A stretch of 64,000 nt of DNA, taken from NCBI GenBank assembly GCA_038496675.1, contig CM076656.1:23925496-23989495 (forward strand), written 5' to 3'. Within the stretch, counting starts at the first letter, position 1. Each line of letters begins with the position of its first letter. A model generated the notes under the pieces. The model had not been told where the DNA came from, did not search any database, and was given only the letters and a program-made list of their open reading frames with translations. Source of the stretch: Rachycentron canadum (Eukaryota; Chordata; Actinopteri; Carangiformes; Rachycentridae). Shown here piece by piece: positions 50,607 through 63,800 of this stretch. Both the position numbers and the translations under genes were made by a program.

Positions 50607-53600
50607 CATACTCATTTCTCCAGGTGGCTCTCAGTACATGTTTGTGACATGATGGACCTCGGAAGACACCCAGCTGTCCTGTGAGAATTTAGTGTCATGC
50701 AGTGCATGTGTATTAAGAGCATAAAAATGAAACATTATCAACATACACTGCCTTTATGCTTGTGAAGAAGTGGAAAAAATGAATGCCTCCACATCTGAAA
50801 ATAAACTTCATGGTTTATAACACTGGAGAACCTTTCATGCTTTAGTCATAAAATGCACAATACCTTCCATGTGCAAGCCTATCTGCTGCTGTATGCATTC
50901 TAGTCTCTTATACATAAAACAGTTTCTCTTTTTTGAGAAGATGCCTCCTTGTATTCCTGTTCTGAGAGAAATGGGGGATTCCCTCTCTTCACTACTAATT
51001 CCCAGCAGTCCCCCTAAAACATACAACTGCTCTTTGCTCATTATGCGCTCGACAAGGGGTGCCTCCTTGTTGGATTTTCCACTTCTGGTGCTGAAAAACA
51101 GCCCCTCCTTGCAGCTCTTTGAATACTTTGAAGGAATGGGAGAGTATAGCTCCAGGTCTGGTGGCATTTGAGAGGCTTCCACTGTTCTGTGTTTACAGTA
51201 CATGTTCCAGTGGCGCTTTCTTGAGATACGGGAAGACTGGGTTGAGAAAGGAAAAAAAAAAAAAGACATACACACACTGCAGGTTGTTAAACTTCAGCAT
51301 TCTTTCCAAGTGCCTTCGTGCAATGTTTGGCGCTTACCTGCCATTTGTTTATTATAGAGTCAGCGGTTTAGTTCATTTAACAGGGGATTCCGTTTTTCCC
51401 CTGCAAATGGTTTCTGTTTCACTGTGTTTGCACTTTAGACAGTTGTAATTCAGTCCAGCGAGGGGTTGCCCATGATTTGCATGCGAGGAATTGAAATTTG
51501 CATGGAAATCAAATTGGCCAGAACCTGAAGCCACTGAGTTTTTTCCTCTCATAATGCTCAATGTACAGTGTTTAAGCCAACTCGTTGACCTTTCTGTGAT
51601 AATGTACAGATCTGCATGATTTTCTCTCATACAACTTGCTCATCAAACAGGCCAGTGAGTAACACATACGATACCCTGCCATTCGTATTGCCCTCCCCCT
51701 CCATTCAGCTTTGCAACATGAGTCAGTGCAGGATTTTCTATATGTCCTTGTCAGCAGTGAATAATATCTACATAATGGCTATCGAACTTGGCAGGCTTTG
51801 ATGTAACTTTCCGCAGGACTGGACTAGAGCTCCTATGTTATTGTAGAGCTCTAGGTTGGGTTTTTATCAGTCTGCTACCCGCCAGCAGTGGAAGACTCTT
51901 TGTCTCCATCCCTGTCTGTAACGGGCAACAGTGGCACTGAGGAAATAATGAATCATGCTCTTAATTGATGTCTTTTTATGGAGGACTTCAGAAATGCATG
52001 CTTCTTTATTGGTTCATTGGTTGCAGCGCACGGAAATAGTTGTATTCTGCTGCTGCCAGTGTGGTGAACTGTGTCAGTGCGTATGGTGGCCGAATTGTCT
52101 GTACATTTTGTGGCGATAGAGAGGTCACACTTTCAGGCTCGCATCTCTTACAATGAGCATTAGATATTTTAACATTATAAAGAACAAACGGCCATGAGTT
52201 ACAAGTTCCCTGTGATAGTTACCTACATCAAAGCACCTTCCCCTTGGTGTGAAGTCTGTAGTACTTTTTAATTGATACCAGCACTTTGTTTCTTAATAAC
52301 CCATATGAGATTAAAAGCAGCCTTAATGGAATAACCCTTTGGCTTCCAAGGGAAAGAATTTGTAGGGGCTGAAATCTGTTTTTGATATGGGAAGACAAAT
52401 AATCAGGTCATTACGGGTAACCATAAAGTGTGTCGGAAATTTGAGCAAAACACATGGAAAAAGCTGATTGTTGTGAGACTGTAGGAGGCTGTGTGGCAAA
52501 GAAGCTCTTAAAACAAATGGAGCTTCTATAAATAGTGTGAGGCCAAACTACAGAAAAAGGGGGAGAGTTAATATCAAAACATCATTTGTGAGCCAAAATG
52601 ATAAATTGCAGGAATCGATATTCAAATATCATGACATTGTGAGTGCAGACTACAAAATATAACACAGTGCACATGTTTAGGAGCAAGAGTAGTAGTGCAC
52701 ACTACCTCTTATATCTACACACTTTAATGTTTGACTGTCTCAACTTATTTCTTTCCTTCTTGCCTCTGGTTATTTTGGGATCTTGTTTTTTTTTTTTTTT
52801 TTTTTCCCATGTGAGTGATTAATAGACACAGAGAGACAGGGGTTTGGTTTCTCCAGCCCTTTGTGTGTATCTTTAAGATTGCAGCATGGCAGGTCATGAT
52901 AAAGACACTGAATAAGTTGATCCACCCTCGTGCTCATTATTCAACCATTCGTAGCACAAAGTCAGAAGGTCCTGGGTGTGAACGGACTGCAGGAAGGGAC
53001 AAAGCTCTCAGAGACACGTGGTTGTTATCTGCATGTGCCACTTCCTTGAGACTCATGGGGTCTTTTGTTATTCAGCTTTGAACCACAGTATCTTACTTAA
53101 AAGGATGTGTTAACTGATAATTAGCATGTCTTGTCATGACGCACACAGGTGCCATTTTATTTGATTCTTTAAAATCAGTTTGTTACTTTATCTATTTTTC
53201 TAATAAATCAGCAGCAGTTAGTTATTTCCATCCCGGGAGCACTTGGTTTTATAAATGGAAATTAGATTTCCTTTAAATGAAATATCCTGCGTTGGGGGAA
53301 AAAGTTGACATCAGTCATCTCAAAATGATGATTGCAATGTACAGTGATTGTAGTGCTTTACCTCATTTTGCAGTCAGATCCACTATATTTTAGAGAAACC
53401 ACACTCATAAATTTCAACGAAAGATTTTTCCAAAATGGTTATGAATAGCATATTGGAATTTATCCCTGCAATATCTTTTGATAATGATTGGATCCAGTGC
53501 CTGAAAAAAAAAAAAAAAAAAACAACAATACACATGCACATTATCAGGATATGATAGCATCAGGCATCTGCTAACTGAGTTACTGAGTGGAACCTATTAC

Positions 53601-53815
53601 AGTCTAAGAAAAAGAGTTCCAGTGATTAACTATGGATTATACAACAGATATTTACAGTCAAGGCATCTGATATAACATAAACATAAACAGACTGCACTAT
53701 AGACACACACACGAAAATACAAAGAGAAATGAACACTTGAGTGATCAGTCGTCATCATAATGGTAGAAAAGACAAATTACAGCTTTAAAGGACGTCTGTT
53801 AGTACCATGGAACAG
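50607..53815. other. Non-coding stretch, nothing recognised
   Basis: T run at about 52788-52806 and A run at 53503-53521. A minus-strand frame of 146 codons (50835-51275) is overlapped by frames on both strands and matches nothing known to me. Confidence 0.45.
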
Positions 53816-54345
53816 CCATTGACTGTTTATAAAAGTGGACGTAGAATCCAATGCTGAAGAACCTGCATTCTCTCTAATGACCATCAGGGGGCGACTCCAC
53901 TGGTTGTTAAAGAAGTCAGATTGTATTGAAGTCTATGGGAAAATGTCCCTACTTCTCCCTTGATTTATTAGCTCAGTAAACATTTTCCAAATGAGTTTAT
54001 GGTCTCAGTCTCTAGTTTCAAGTCTTCAAAACACGATGTTCATTTTTCAAATGATGGTCCATTTAGAGGAAAATAGAGCATAAAGCAAAAGATCCATTAG
54101 GGGGCGTGGCTATAGTGTGATTGACAGACTGTACCACACAATCAGGATAGAGTACAGAGCAGGTCAGCTCCACCCCTCACTCCTCCTCAGCTCCACCTTC
54201 TCCTCCAAATATGGTTTCTACTGGTTAAAAAAAACAAAAAAACAAGATGTTCGACAGACAAATTACAAACTGGGGGCTTCAAAACATCAGCTCACAGACA
54301 AATGGGTGACGTCACGGTGGATTGACACAAAAGGACATGGGCGAG
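53816..54345 (+). repeat. Dispersed repeat family A, copy 4 (full length)
   Basis: Best copy for a consensus. It starts near 'actgtttataaaagtggac', continues through 'atcagggggcgactccactg', 'cccttgatttattagctcag' and 'ggcgtggctatagtgtgatt', and ends after GGGTGACGTCACGGTGG. A perfect TGACGTCA lies at 54307-54314. Confidence 0.9.
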
Positions 54346-55712
54346 ACTTCCTCTGATTGATTTATTACTGAGATCCCTTTGAGCAAGGCGTTGTTATCTG
54401 CTTCACTAGATGCTGACAATAGCCGAAGCAAACCCACATCCACGTGTGCATGTTGATTCTAAACTATCAAAACCTCACAGTTCCCTAGTACCAGTATTGA
54501 TGGCTTCAGTGACAGTTGCGTTGTCTAGATGGTAAATCGCCACTGATTTTATACCTTGCTCCAAATTCATCCAAGGAAAGGGGACTTTAAATATATTCAC
54601 TGATCCCAGAAATACCCACTAAATCTCTTGAATCATCTGGTTTAACAGTATGCAAACCATTTCTTTCCTCATGGGGAGGATTTTAACAGACCTTTATTAA
54701 ACTGATAAAACTCAGAGACCACTTCATTACGGATACTTGTAGTCTGCTTAATCTTCCTCTGAGTGCAGGAGTCAAGCACACATTAAGCTTTTAAAATTAA
54801 TTTACCAAAACATTTGAATGTGATCAAGGTTAATTTCCTCTGGAGAAATGGTTCTCCCTGCTGTGGCATTTGCCACTTTCCAAATCAAAACCACTGTACC
54901 TGTAAAACCCTGAGACCTTTCTGGTCATGGTTTTAACAGTGAGTGGTTATGTGCTTGTCGATGTGCTAATGCACATGAAAAAGGGAGTCCTGGGCAGGTT
55001 TTCAAGCAGTAACAGGGTAAGTTTCCATTTGAATTCCATGAGGCGACTGTTTATGATGGTGTTTCCCAGTGAGCCTGTAGTACTGCCGCCTCACTTGTTT
55101 TGTTTTGTTTTTGTTCTGGATATTGGAAAGAATGTGTTTCCAACATAGATGGGCCATGCCAAATACCCCTTGATGATGCCTCGTCCTACACAACCACTCC
55201 CAGATGCTCAGCAAGTTTTACGAATACACTTTCCTCATTATTTGGGGCTTTACTCGTTTGGCATTACGCTGGACATGTTCACCAAAGTGCAGAAATAAGT
55301 AGGTTTTATTATAAATGTGGGAAAATCAGAACCTTCACATCTGGGCTCGACTTCAAGGTTTGTGAGCAGAGCAGTGTCACGGTACAGAGGACGTGAAATG
55401 AGTGATGCCAGTGGGGCTGAGCCATCAGGATGACAGTGTTGTTAGCACAAATGGGGCTTTTTAATGTTGTCAGCCGAACATTTGATAAGACATAAACTCT
55501 CAGAATGACTCAATAGCCGAGACCACGGTTCAGACTGGAAGTCTTTCCCCTGCTCTCTGTCCCATTTCCTGTTGCTCCCCACATTGTTGTTTATTAGGTA
55601 GCAATTCGGATGAGATCGGGCATGTATCAATTAAAATGCATCATCTTTTCATTTACCAGAATCTATAAATAACCTGAATATATTTCATTTCGGAGAAACA
55701 AATTAATATCAG
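54346..55712. other. Non-coding, nothing recognised
   Basis: No supported exon; overlapping short frames at 54927-55396 only. Confidence 0.5.
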
Positions 55713-56110
55713 CAGCACATCCAGGGCAAGGCAAGTTTATTTATGTAGCACAATATAATACACAGAGGTCATTCAATGAGCCTAATAGAAATAAAGGGAT
55801 AAAAATCGAGGTAAAAGCACAATAAGAGAACAGTATAAAACAGATAATTTATCATTAAAGACGAAAGGATCAAATGAAGGCAGTGCAGAACAGAGCTTTT
55901 AGCTTCCTCTTAAAGCCAGTGATGGTCAGTGAGCAGCATCACGACTGAAAGACATTTCACCCTGTTTAGACTCCACGAACCGAGTCCTGTTCGACTCATA
56001 TACGTCAAACATCACACAGATATATTTAGGTCCCAGATCATTTAGTGCCTTGTAGACAATGAGTACATTTTTGAATTCAGTTCTGTATCTGCCTATCTGT
56101 ATCAGAAAAG
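55713..56110. repeat. Dispersed fish repeat, 'GGCAAGTTTATTTATGTAGCAC' type start
   Basis: The opening 'caaggcaagtttatttatg' and the later 'ggtcccagatcatttagtgc' with 'cttgtagacaatgag' match a widespread teleost repeat whose class I cannot assign. Confidence 0.6.
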
Positions 56111-56492
56111 ACTCACATGAATCACTTTGCACAGTAAAGTTCAACTATTTAACTGACATCAATCAGAAAGACACCCACAGAAGAGCTGGTGCCATCGTCC
56201 ATCTCGAAAACCTTCTCCAGCTCTCAGACATAGGAGGTGTAAAAACAGGGTCACAATTCATCCTTTCACTTTAACACAGCCGCATCTTTTTTGTTTTATA
56301 AATGAAAACAATATTTTACAGGTTTGCAAAGTTGCTTTCCGACTAAAAACGCTGTAAACATCAAAAAACTCAAAATCGTATTCACCCTAATTTGATCCCA
56401 CAACTTCAACACCATAGATATGTCATTGTTATAAAGTTTAAAATCTTTAACCAGCCTTGTGCTTTACTGACGTGTAAAAACAATATCAGGTT

Positions 56493-56981
56493 GTGTTGTG
56501 TTTGCCCCCCCCCCCCAAAAAAAAACCAAAATGTTGTGCGGTGCTCTTTCTGCCATTTAGAGGCTATCTTTGTGATCATTTGGTCAAGTTGGAGTCAGTT
56601 CAGCTCAAGCAGTCTCCATCATGGATCAAATCATTACGCTGTTTGATCTCACCTCCAAAACCAGCGGCACAGTGTCTCCCAACATGCACTGGGAACTGGG
56701 ACTCTCACAACAAACAGGTGATTAGCATCGGAGGGGAAACAAATGGCGGACCTGATTCAGAACCAGTGCTGCTGCCTTATGGGGAAGATTACTGGCAGGT
56801 GGGGCCAATTGGGAAACAATGGCCCAGTCCAGGGTTTGAAGAGCAGATGATTGCTGACAGATGGAAGCCTCCGAGTCCAAGAAGAAAGCAATCAGGTGGG
56901 AGAGGAGGACGGGGATGTGGGGGGTCGATGGGAGGAGGGCAGCGCCGTGGTTTCTACCAGGCTGATGAAAGTACGGCATGA
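56493..56981 (+). CDS. Uncertain open frame with Gly/Arg-rich C-terminus
   Basis: Longest non-repeat frame in the window (162 codons). The part from about 56720 has coding-like codon use in a locally GC-rich block, with PYGEDYWQVGPIGKQWPSPG and then a GGRGGRGCGG segment reminiscent of RGG boxes. The first 75 codons run through a C8-9/A8 homopolymer and look non-coding. A possible acceptor (ctctcacaacaaacag) lies just before 56720. No donor partner, poly(A) signal or homology is evident. It could equally be a conserved regulatory element or chance. Confidence 0.15.
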   Translation: MLCLPPPPKKKPKCCAVLFLPFRGYLCDHLVKLESVQLKQSPSWIKSLRCLISPPKPAAQCLPTCTGNWDSHNKQVISIGGETNGGPDSEPVLLPYGEDYWQVGPIGKQWPSPGFEEQMIADRWKPPSPRRKQSGGRGGRGCGGSMGGGQRRGFYQADESTA

Positions 56982-59900
56982 TGTCAGCCTGACTCAGCGT
57001 ACACATCCACACTTACCGTGGCCTTGAGCTAGGCTGATGTAATGCTCCCTCTCCCTTTGTGGGGCAAGGTTACGTTTCACTGGGGGGGGGGGGGGCAAAG
57101 GTCAAAAGGAGCACCTGCAGTAGATAGCAGTAGACGGGCGCCAGCAGAAGCTGCCCAGCTGAGAGGGTTAGCGTGTTATCAGGTGAAGCTGCCTTTTATA
57201 GCTTCTCCCTGCTGGTGCAGCGACATGCGCCTTGCTGCCTGCGGTTATTTACTCTGATCATTGTTTTTGTTTACTTTTGTTCCTGACGAGCGGTCAGCAC
57301 CTGAAAGGTCAGAAAAGTTTGCTTCAGTTCGATCACTGATTGGGTTTGGTGATGGCTTCTTTTCTTGGTCAGTATTGTCCACTTCTGATGACCCACATCT
57401 GCAAATGCATTGAAAATAATCAAGCAAATCAAACAACCAGAACACTTTGATTATGAAAAAACTATGGCTGTGGCTCATCATGAAAAGCAAAAGAAATATA
57501 CATTTTAAAGATTGTAAACATGTAAGTGTTCAATTCTCACAATTATTAGTATTCATTTCAGCATGAGGCATAAGAGAACATGACTCCAACATCATCATAT
57601 TACAGACAAGACATGAGCAGAGAAGCAAGAAAATAAACAATTGGACTCATTGTGTCAGTGTGTTGGCAGCTACCACTCCAATATTTGGTGGAATAAATGA
57701 AAGAAGCAGGAATGAGTTGGGTTGTGTATCGTGCGATTAAATCTCTATCCACCTGACCCAGAACCTGAGACCGTTTCACATAAATATTCACTGGCTTATC
57801 TTAAAAGTAAGCACCGCTATTCTCAGGCTAACTCAGATTTAACAACTGTGTTTCCACAGTAACAATCAATGACACCAAATGACGAGAGGAGAGAAGATTT
57901 TATGCTGCTGCAAGCTTTTTTTGTAGTGCGACTGTCGATTTTTTATTTTCCCAGTAAAGAATCCTTGTAACTGTTGATGTCTTCTACATTTTCTGATGGA
58001 GTGATGGGGATCGCACAGTTTGATGGAATCGCTCAAATGTCAGAATTTAGCCAGAATTCATAGCAAATTAATACAACAAAATATTAGGGCTTCACCATAT
58101 CAAAAAAATATAATCAGAAATTGCGATTGCTTTGGTAGATACTGTAGTACACAGAAAAGCCCCAGGACAGGGTTCGGCCCCAGGACCTTCTTGCTGTGAG
58201 GTGACTGTGTTAACAGTTTAATAACAGATGGATTTAGATCTATCTGAAGTCTGATCATCAGTTAGGTCTAAGACCCAGGTTGAGCCCAACAGTCACTGTT
58301 AATGGGAGAGCCAAAATTCATCTTCCACTCTACAGTAGGGACACGAGTAATCCTCGTAATGATGTCTCCTCTTGACGTGAGAACAACTCCACTCACCAGA
58401 TACTTATGATGCCCAGTTAACAATGACGAACCAAGACGCTTCTGCGAAACGTGACAAAGAAGCAAATGCAATTACAGGTCGAGAGGCAGCCATAATGAAA
58501 CATTTCCCAGGGAGTGGCCATACACCTGGAAGGCCTCCCCAGTGGAAGCAACAGCCAGAGCCTCATCAGCATGGCGCCATAATGATTTTAACACTGGGCT
58601 TTATTCCGGCTGTTACCATAGCAGAGTCTGGATCCATACAGCTGGCAATTACTTAAGAGACTGAGACAGACCAGAATAGATAGAGCGAGGCACACGGACA
58701 GCAAGGAAGTGAGATAGAGACAGATTGAGGATGTAACACAGAGGAGAGAGAGAGACATGGAGTCCAAGTAGCTCTCAGGTGTTACAAGGTGGATATCTGC
58801 CATAGAGGAAACAATAATAAGTATTTGACATGAATGCTAAAGTATTAAATTGTGTCATTTAGACCCAAACATTACACGATTTTCCCATTTAGTTTGAACT
58901 AGACTATATTTCTTATCCCTGGGAGCTGCTCCACGTCTGCCCCGACAATAAAATTTTGATGTAACACCACTCAACTTCATCTCTGTAATAGATAATTAAT
59001 TTACATAAATCAAAACTGAAGATAGTAACCGCACACAAATACAGAAATAGGAGTTATTAAACGTATTATTATTTTCCAGCATTCGCCTTTGTAGCCAGCA
59101 ACAGATGAAGTAATTTCACACAATTATTCCAGCATAAACATGTGCAGCGATTTACAGCTCCTCTCTATCAAACAATGCGCCCATTGCCCACATTACCTGG
59201 CTGTTCATTTTCCCATGATGCCACTCTGGTCTTTTACATAACTGAAAATTCCAACCTGCCGACCTCATCAGCTGAGCAACACTAAAAATGTATGAATGTT
59301 CGCGTTACAGCGAGGTCACCACACACAAAAATAGTGATATACAGTGACGCATAACCCACTTCCCTCCACCATTTCCTTTGGCGCCACCACTTTAATTTAT
59401 CAAAAAAAAAAAAAAAAAACAGTCGATGTCCAACAGCAATAATTTCAGATATTCACATAAATTTATTTTTAGAACATGATTGTGGCGGTTGGTACACATT
59501 TTCCACCAAGTGAAGGGGTCTGCACTTTGCAAAATGTTTCTTTTTCTTTGCGCAAAAATGTGACCATACTCCAACTGCCTTCCACAGGACTCGCTGGCCC
59601 TGCTGTTCTGTAGCTGAGCAACATGCAAACACACAAAGCTTCATTTGTAAAGCAGACGGATCAGTTATATGATACCCCTCCACTTTAGTCATGGTCTGGG
59701 TTCCTGGTTTTCTTATCCATGGCAGCAGGGCAAAAAATGGAAAGTATGAATTCAATTTATTGTATTTTTGAGCTTTTCTGTATCCCAAAATAATTTTCCA
59801 CTTATTGTGCCAATGTGTATTTTTAGCACTTTTTAAAAAATAGCCACGTTCAAATTAAATACGCCCCCCTTTTCAGCTGAAATCTAATGCGTTTGGACAA

Positions 59901-60574
59901 GCTGTGTCAACCCATTTCACTGCTCCTAAACTTTCAGCTATTTGCTGCTCATTTTTATGTCTGTTCAGCCATGATAGTTATCACTCTTCACACTGCAGTA
60001 ATTGTTGCTGTTGCCTGTAACATAAAATCCATGAATCCTGTAATTTTTTCCAGAATTTACCTGCCAGATCGCAGTCAAATTTATCCACGTGGTCCGACAT
60101 CATCACAGTTCAAGAGGCAACTTTTTTTTTTTCTGATCGGCACCAGCTTGAAATTATTTCTGTCAGGCTGACGCGTTGACAGCCTCAGCTACCAATCTGA
60201 GTGTGTCAGTGTGTGTCTAACTTGCATAGTCATCCCTTCAATGTGGTTGAATGGAGAGAAAGGAAAAAGAGAGAAGCCAAGACAGAGATTGTGAAAGTGC
60301 ACGAGGGCAAGAAACATGCAGCAACACTGTAACAGAAGCTTAATATAGAAGTTAAAGTATATCTGTCAGAATGGTTTTCCAGCTGTGTCCATAGAGCACT
60401 TCCAGATTTGAGCGCTGCTGAACAATGGTGACCAGTGACTGTGACGGCGCTGCTCAGCCCGTCTGTCTATATGTAAAGAAAATAAGAGGAAAAAGGAGAG
60501 AATCTCGCCATCATCAGCTGAGGAGGAGCGACACAATAGACTGGTTTTAAAATGGACCCGGACTCTGGGTCTGT
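56982..60574. other. Non-coding stretch, one weak exon-like block
   Basis: G run at about 57080-57093 and A run at 59401-59419. The weak minus-strand exon-like block is 57245-57398 (see findings) and a family C scrap lies at 58155-58215. Nothing else supported. Confidence 0.45.
58155..58215 (+). repeat. Family C fragment
   Basis: 'caggaccttcttgctgtgag' followed by 'gtgactgtgttaac', the 3' part of the 10921-type repeat. Confidence 0.65.
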
Positions 60575-60826
60575 AAAGTGAAGCCAATGCAGAAGAGCCT
60601 TAAACCTTAATTCTCTCTAATGACCATCAGGGGGCGACTCCACTGGTTGTTAAAGAAGTCAGATTGTATTGAAGTCTATGGGAAAATGTCCCTACTTCTC
60701 CCTTGATTTATTAGCTCAGTAAACGTTTTCCTAATGAGTTTATGGTCTCAGTCTCTAGTTTCAAGTCTTCAAAACAACATGATGTTCATTTTTTTAAATG
60801 ATGGTCCATTTAGAGGAAAATAAGGG
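60575..60826 (+). repeat. Dispersed repeat family A, copy 5 (3' truncated)
   Basis: Matches the first half of the 53816 copy from about 'tgcagaagagcctta' through 'gatggtccatttagaggaaa', then stops. The CRE-bearing end is absent. Confidence 0.9.
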
Positions 60827-63800
60827 TGTGCATTATTGCCCCCCCCACACAAAAAAAACCAACAAAAAACAGTCAGGTTACATTCTAACATATCAGTCAC
60901 TGAAATCGAAATTATTAGAATGAAAAATATGATTGAGACGTGAAACACCATTATTGCAGTAGGTGCAGTCAGGATGTTTGTAGGCCGTGCACTGACGGCG
61001 CCGTTTGATCTACTGAGAAAAGGAAACATTACCTCAGTCATTCAGCAGAAAAAATACAGACTCTGGTCAGTTGTTTACATTTAATTTTTCACTGAAAAGG
61101 TGAAGAAAAGAGAGAGAGATTGTGGTTGAAAAAATGTGGAAGGGGGCTCAGATGAACTAATATTTCAGTAAATGTAAAATCAGCTGGGTTTATTTTAAAG
61201 CAGCCCTCTATTTTTATAGTAATTTGTGCTGCTCATTTCATAATGTTAGTCTTGGACCTGGCGTGGTGAGAGTGTGGAGCCGTGTTAGATTAGCCATCTG
61301 CGCAGTGTAAACACAGACCATATTCTGCTCAGAGAAGGAGAGCGGGGATGAGATGATGTTAAAGCGCTATCTTGTTAAAGTCACATGTCGGATAAACCCC
61401 ATTACTCAGGCCTCACGTTCACAGATCACAGTGACGGAGGCAATTGACACAGGCTGGAGTCGATCCCCTGCACAATTATGCCTGACCAATTAAATCACGT
61501 GCGAGTACCTACGTATGAAAATAGTGTGAACCTTCCCGGCTCAGAGAGAAGCTGGGTCTGATGAGCACACAGCAAGGGCGTTGTCCATTAAAGAAAACCC
61601 CTGAGTTTTCTCAGAGCTCTCTGGGTTTGTCGAGCTGCTTTTTAGGTGGTCCTGCGGAAAGTCAGGCACCGGAGAGCTCTCAGGGTCTGTACAGTGTTGA
61701 ACTTTTTTCCCCAGGTCCTGGTGCAAAGGCTAAATGTTATTTTTCTCTCCCTCACTATTCAACGTGTTTTCTCTTGCAGTCGCCTTAATGAGACATCAAA
61801 GGCCGCGCAGCCACAGCTGTGATTCGGTGTTGTGTGAAGTCATGGGACTGGAGCTCCTGGTGTCTGCCAGTTTTGGGTGAAACCTGTGCGCTGTTGAGTC
61901 AGTGGGTATGATAAAGTAAAAGGGCGCTCATGGTTGCAATTCAGCACATCTGCTGTGATGTAAGACAAAGTTGGAGCTTGATTTATGGTGGGATGACATC
62001 TTTGGATGTTATGGATTAGTAATCTGTGGGCCCGAACACAGATGAGAACAAAACCTGGTCAGTGTGAAAAGCTCATTTCATAACAAAAATGACTCACAAA
62101 CATATGAAAAAAACTGAAGAAGCAAAACACTAGTCACAGGTGACACAAGGGCACTGCGCACAACCACAGCCACAGTAAGTGAAACATGCAGGGTGAGTTA
62201 TTTCAAAATAAAACGGGGAATAAACAAAAGCCCAAACAAAGTGATAATTGGGGCAGGTCAGGCCCCAAGTTCCCATCAGAGATAAATTGAAGGTATAAAT
62301 GGGCAGAAATGTGTGATTTAGAAGAAGGTCATACACTATTTTTTTTAGTTTGCTCTTGAGCAAGACAACAGCCTGAGAAGATTATCACTAAATGTAGCAG
62401 AAGCTGCATTAAAGTCCCCCTACTCTCCTGCAACATGAGACGAGAGAGCGGCCCTGAAAAACCTCTTCATTTCCTCTTTTCTTCCTCTCACACTTGGGGA
62501 ACTTTGAAGTCTGAGTCCATCTTGCTGACACTATGTCCTTCTCAGCCAAGAAAGGGAGGGGTTTCATTGTTTCTCAGATCATGTGTAAAGTTAAATATCT
62601 GAGACTGAGCTTTTTTTATTTATTATCTTATTTTCTGTTCTGACCTATATATTAAGTGTCAAATTGGTTGATATGTTCATACCTGTCTCGAAAGCTTTGG
62701 ATGGTTGATAACATTAAATGTCAGTATGTCAGTATTAGGGGCTATGATGGAGGTAACTTTGGCATGACTCTCTTCAAATCTTTTAATTTGTTGATTTTGG
62801 ATTTTTTTTTAAAGATAAATTGAAGGACTAGGTGTTTCTCTATGGGTTAAGGGAATTATCCCGCTTCTCTGGCTAAATAAACCATTTAAAATCCATTGGA
62901 TTGCTGCATCTGAAAAATGCATTGTCACCAAGCTGTGGACGGTACTGTTTTCATAGCTCATCGAAACGTTTTCAAGAATAATGGTTTTCACAGGACGGTG
63001 ACTATTTTCAAATTTGGGGCACATATTTATTTAATATCAGCAACTGCTGTGTCCCAATTTAGAGCTTCCAGAGTCACAGGGACCAGAAAGACCCAGCCCA
63101 GGTTCACTCCAACTAAAGTACCTGAAAGCAGCACTTTTCTGTGCGAGGTCAGACCACCTCCTTTTTGTTTGGGAGCACGCGCTCTTCCTGCCTGGAACAG
63201 TCACAGGTGTCGTCAGATTACTGATAGCTTAAGATCAACACTGTCAGAATTATTTATGTGAGACTGACATGGAGAGATATTCACCTAGGGCCCAGGAAAT
63301 AATAACCTTTGGGAGCCATTAAGCGCAGCATGCGAAGTCATTAATTAAAGCTTGTGTCGCTGGGACACAGAGCTTAATAAGAGCAAGACACATGGCTGTG
63401 TTATTTATCAAAACTTCTGCCTTCCTCTGAGTCATTTACAGCCTTAAATGTACTCATATTTATCGGTTTTAGTTTGACATTATAAACATATTTCTTAATT
63501 GGTAGACAGATATTCATTTAAGAGTTTGTACTGAGTCAATGAGTTGAGAAGCACTTCTTGGGAAATTGCGTAGACTATGTAGTCGACGTATGCTTCCTGT
63601 TGCTAACATTATTATAGAGGAATTAGATTATTTGATTTTTTCATAGTAAACACATTCGAGACATTGTTACATTTGACATATCATGTTTCTCCTCCACTGC
63701 ATTTCCCTCTTAAACAGGTTACATCATTATATTTGTCTGTGTCCATGGATCATCTTAATACTGTGTTGCTGCACTGAACACTCAGTATTTTCTCTTTTCT

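Noticed and set aside
50835..51275. Minus-strand frame of 146 codons
   Set aside because: Length is within chance for 64 kb, both strands are open here, and no motif or splice structure is seen.
54117..54356. Frame starting MIDRLYHTIRIEYRAGQ, also seen near 31716 and inverted near 20886
   Set aside because: It recurs because family A repeats recur; frames differ between copies and break, so it is not a protein family.
62917..63261. Plus-strand frame of 114 codons near the window end
   Set aside because: No splice sites in phase, no recognisable motif and ordinary length for chance.
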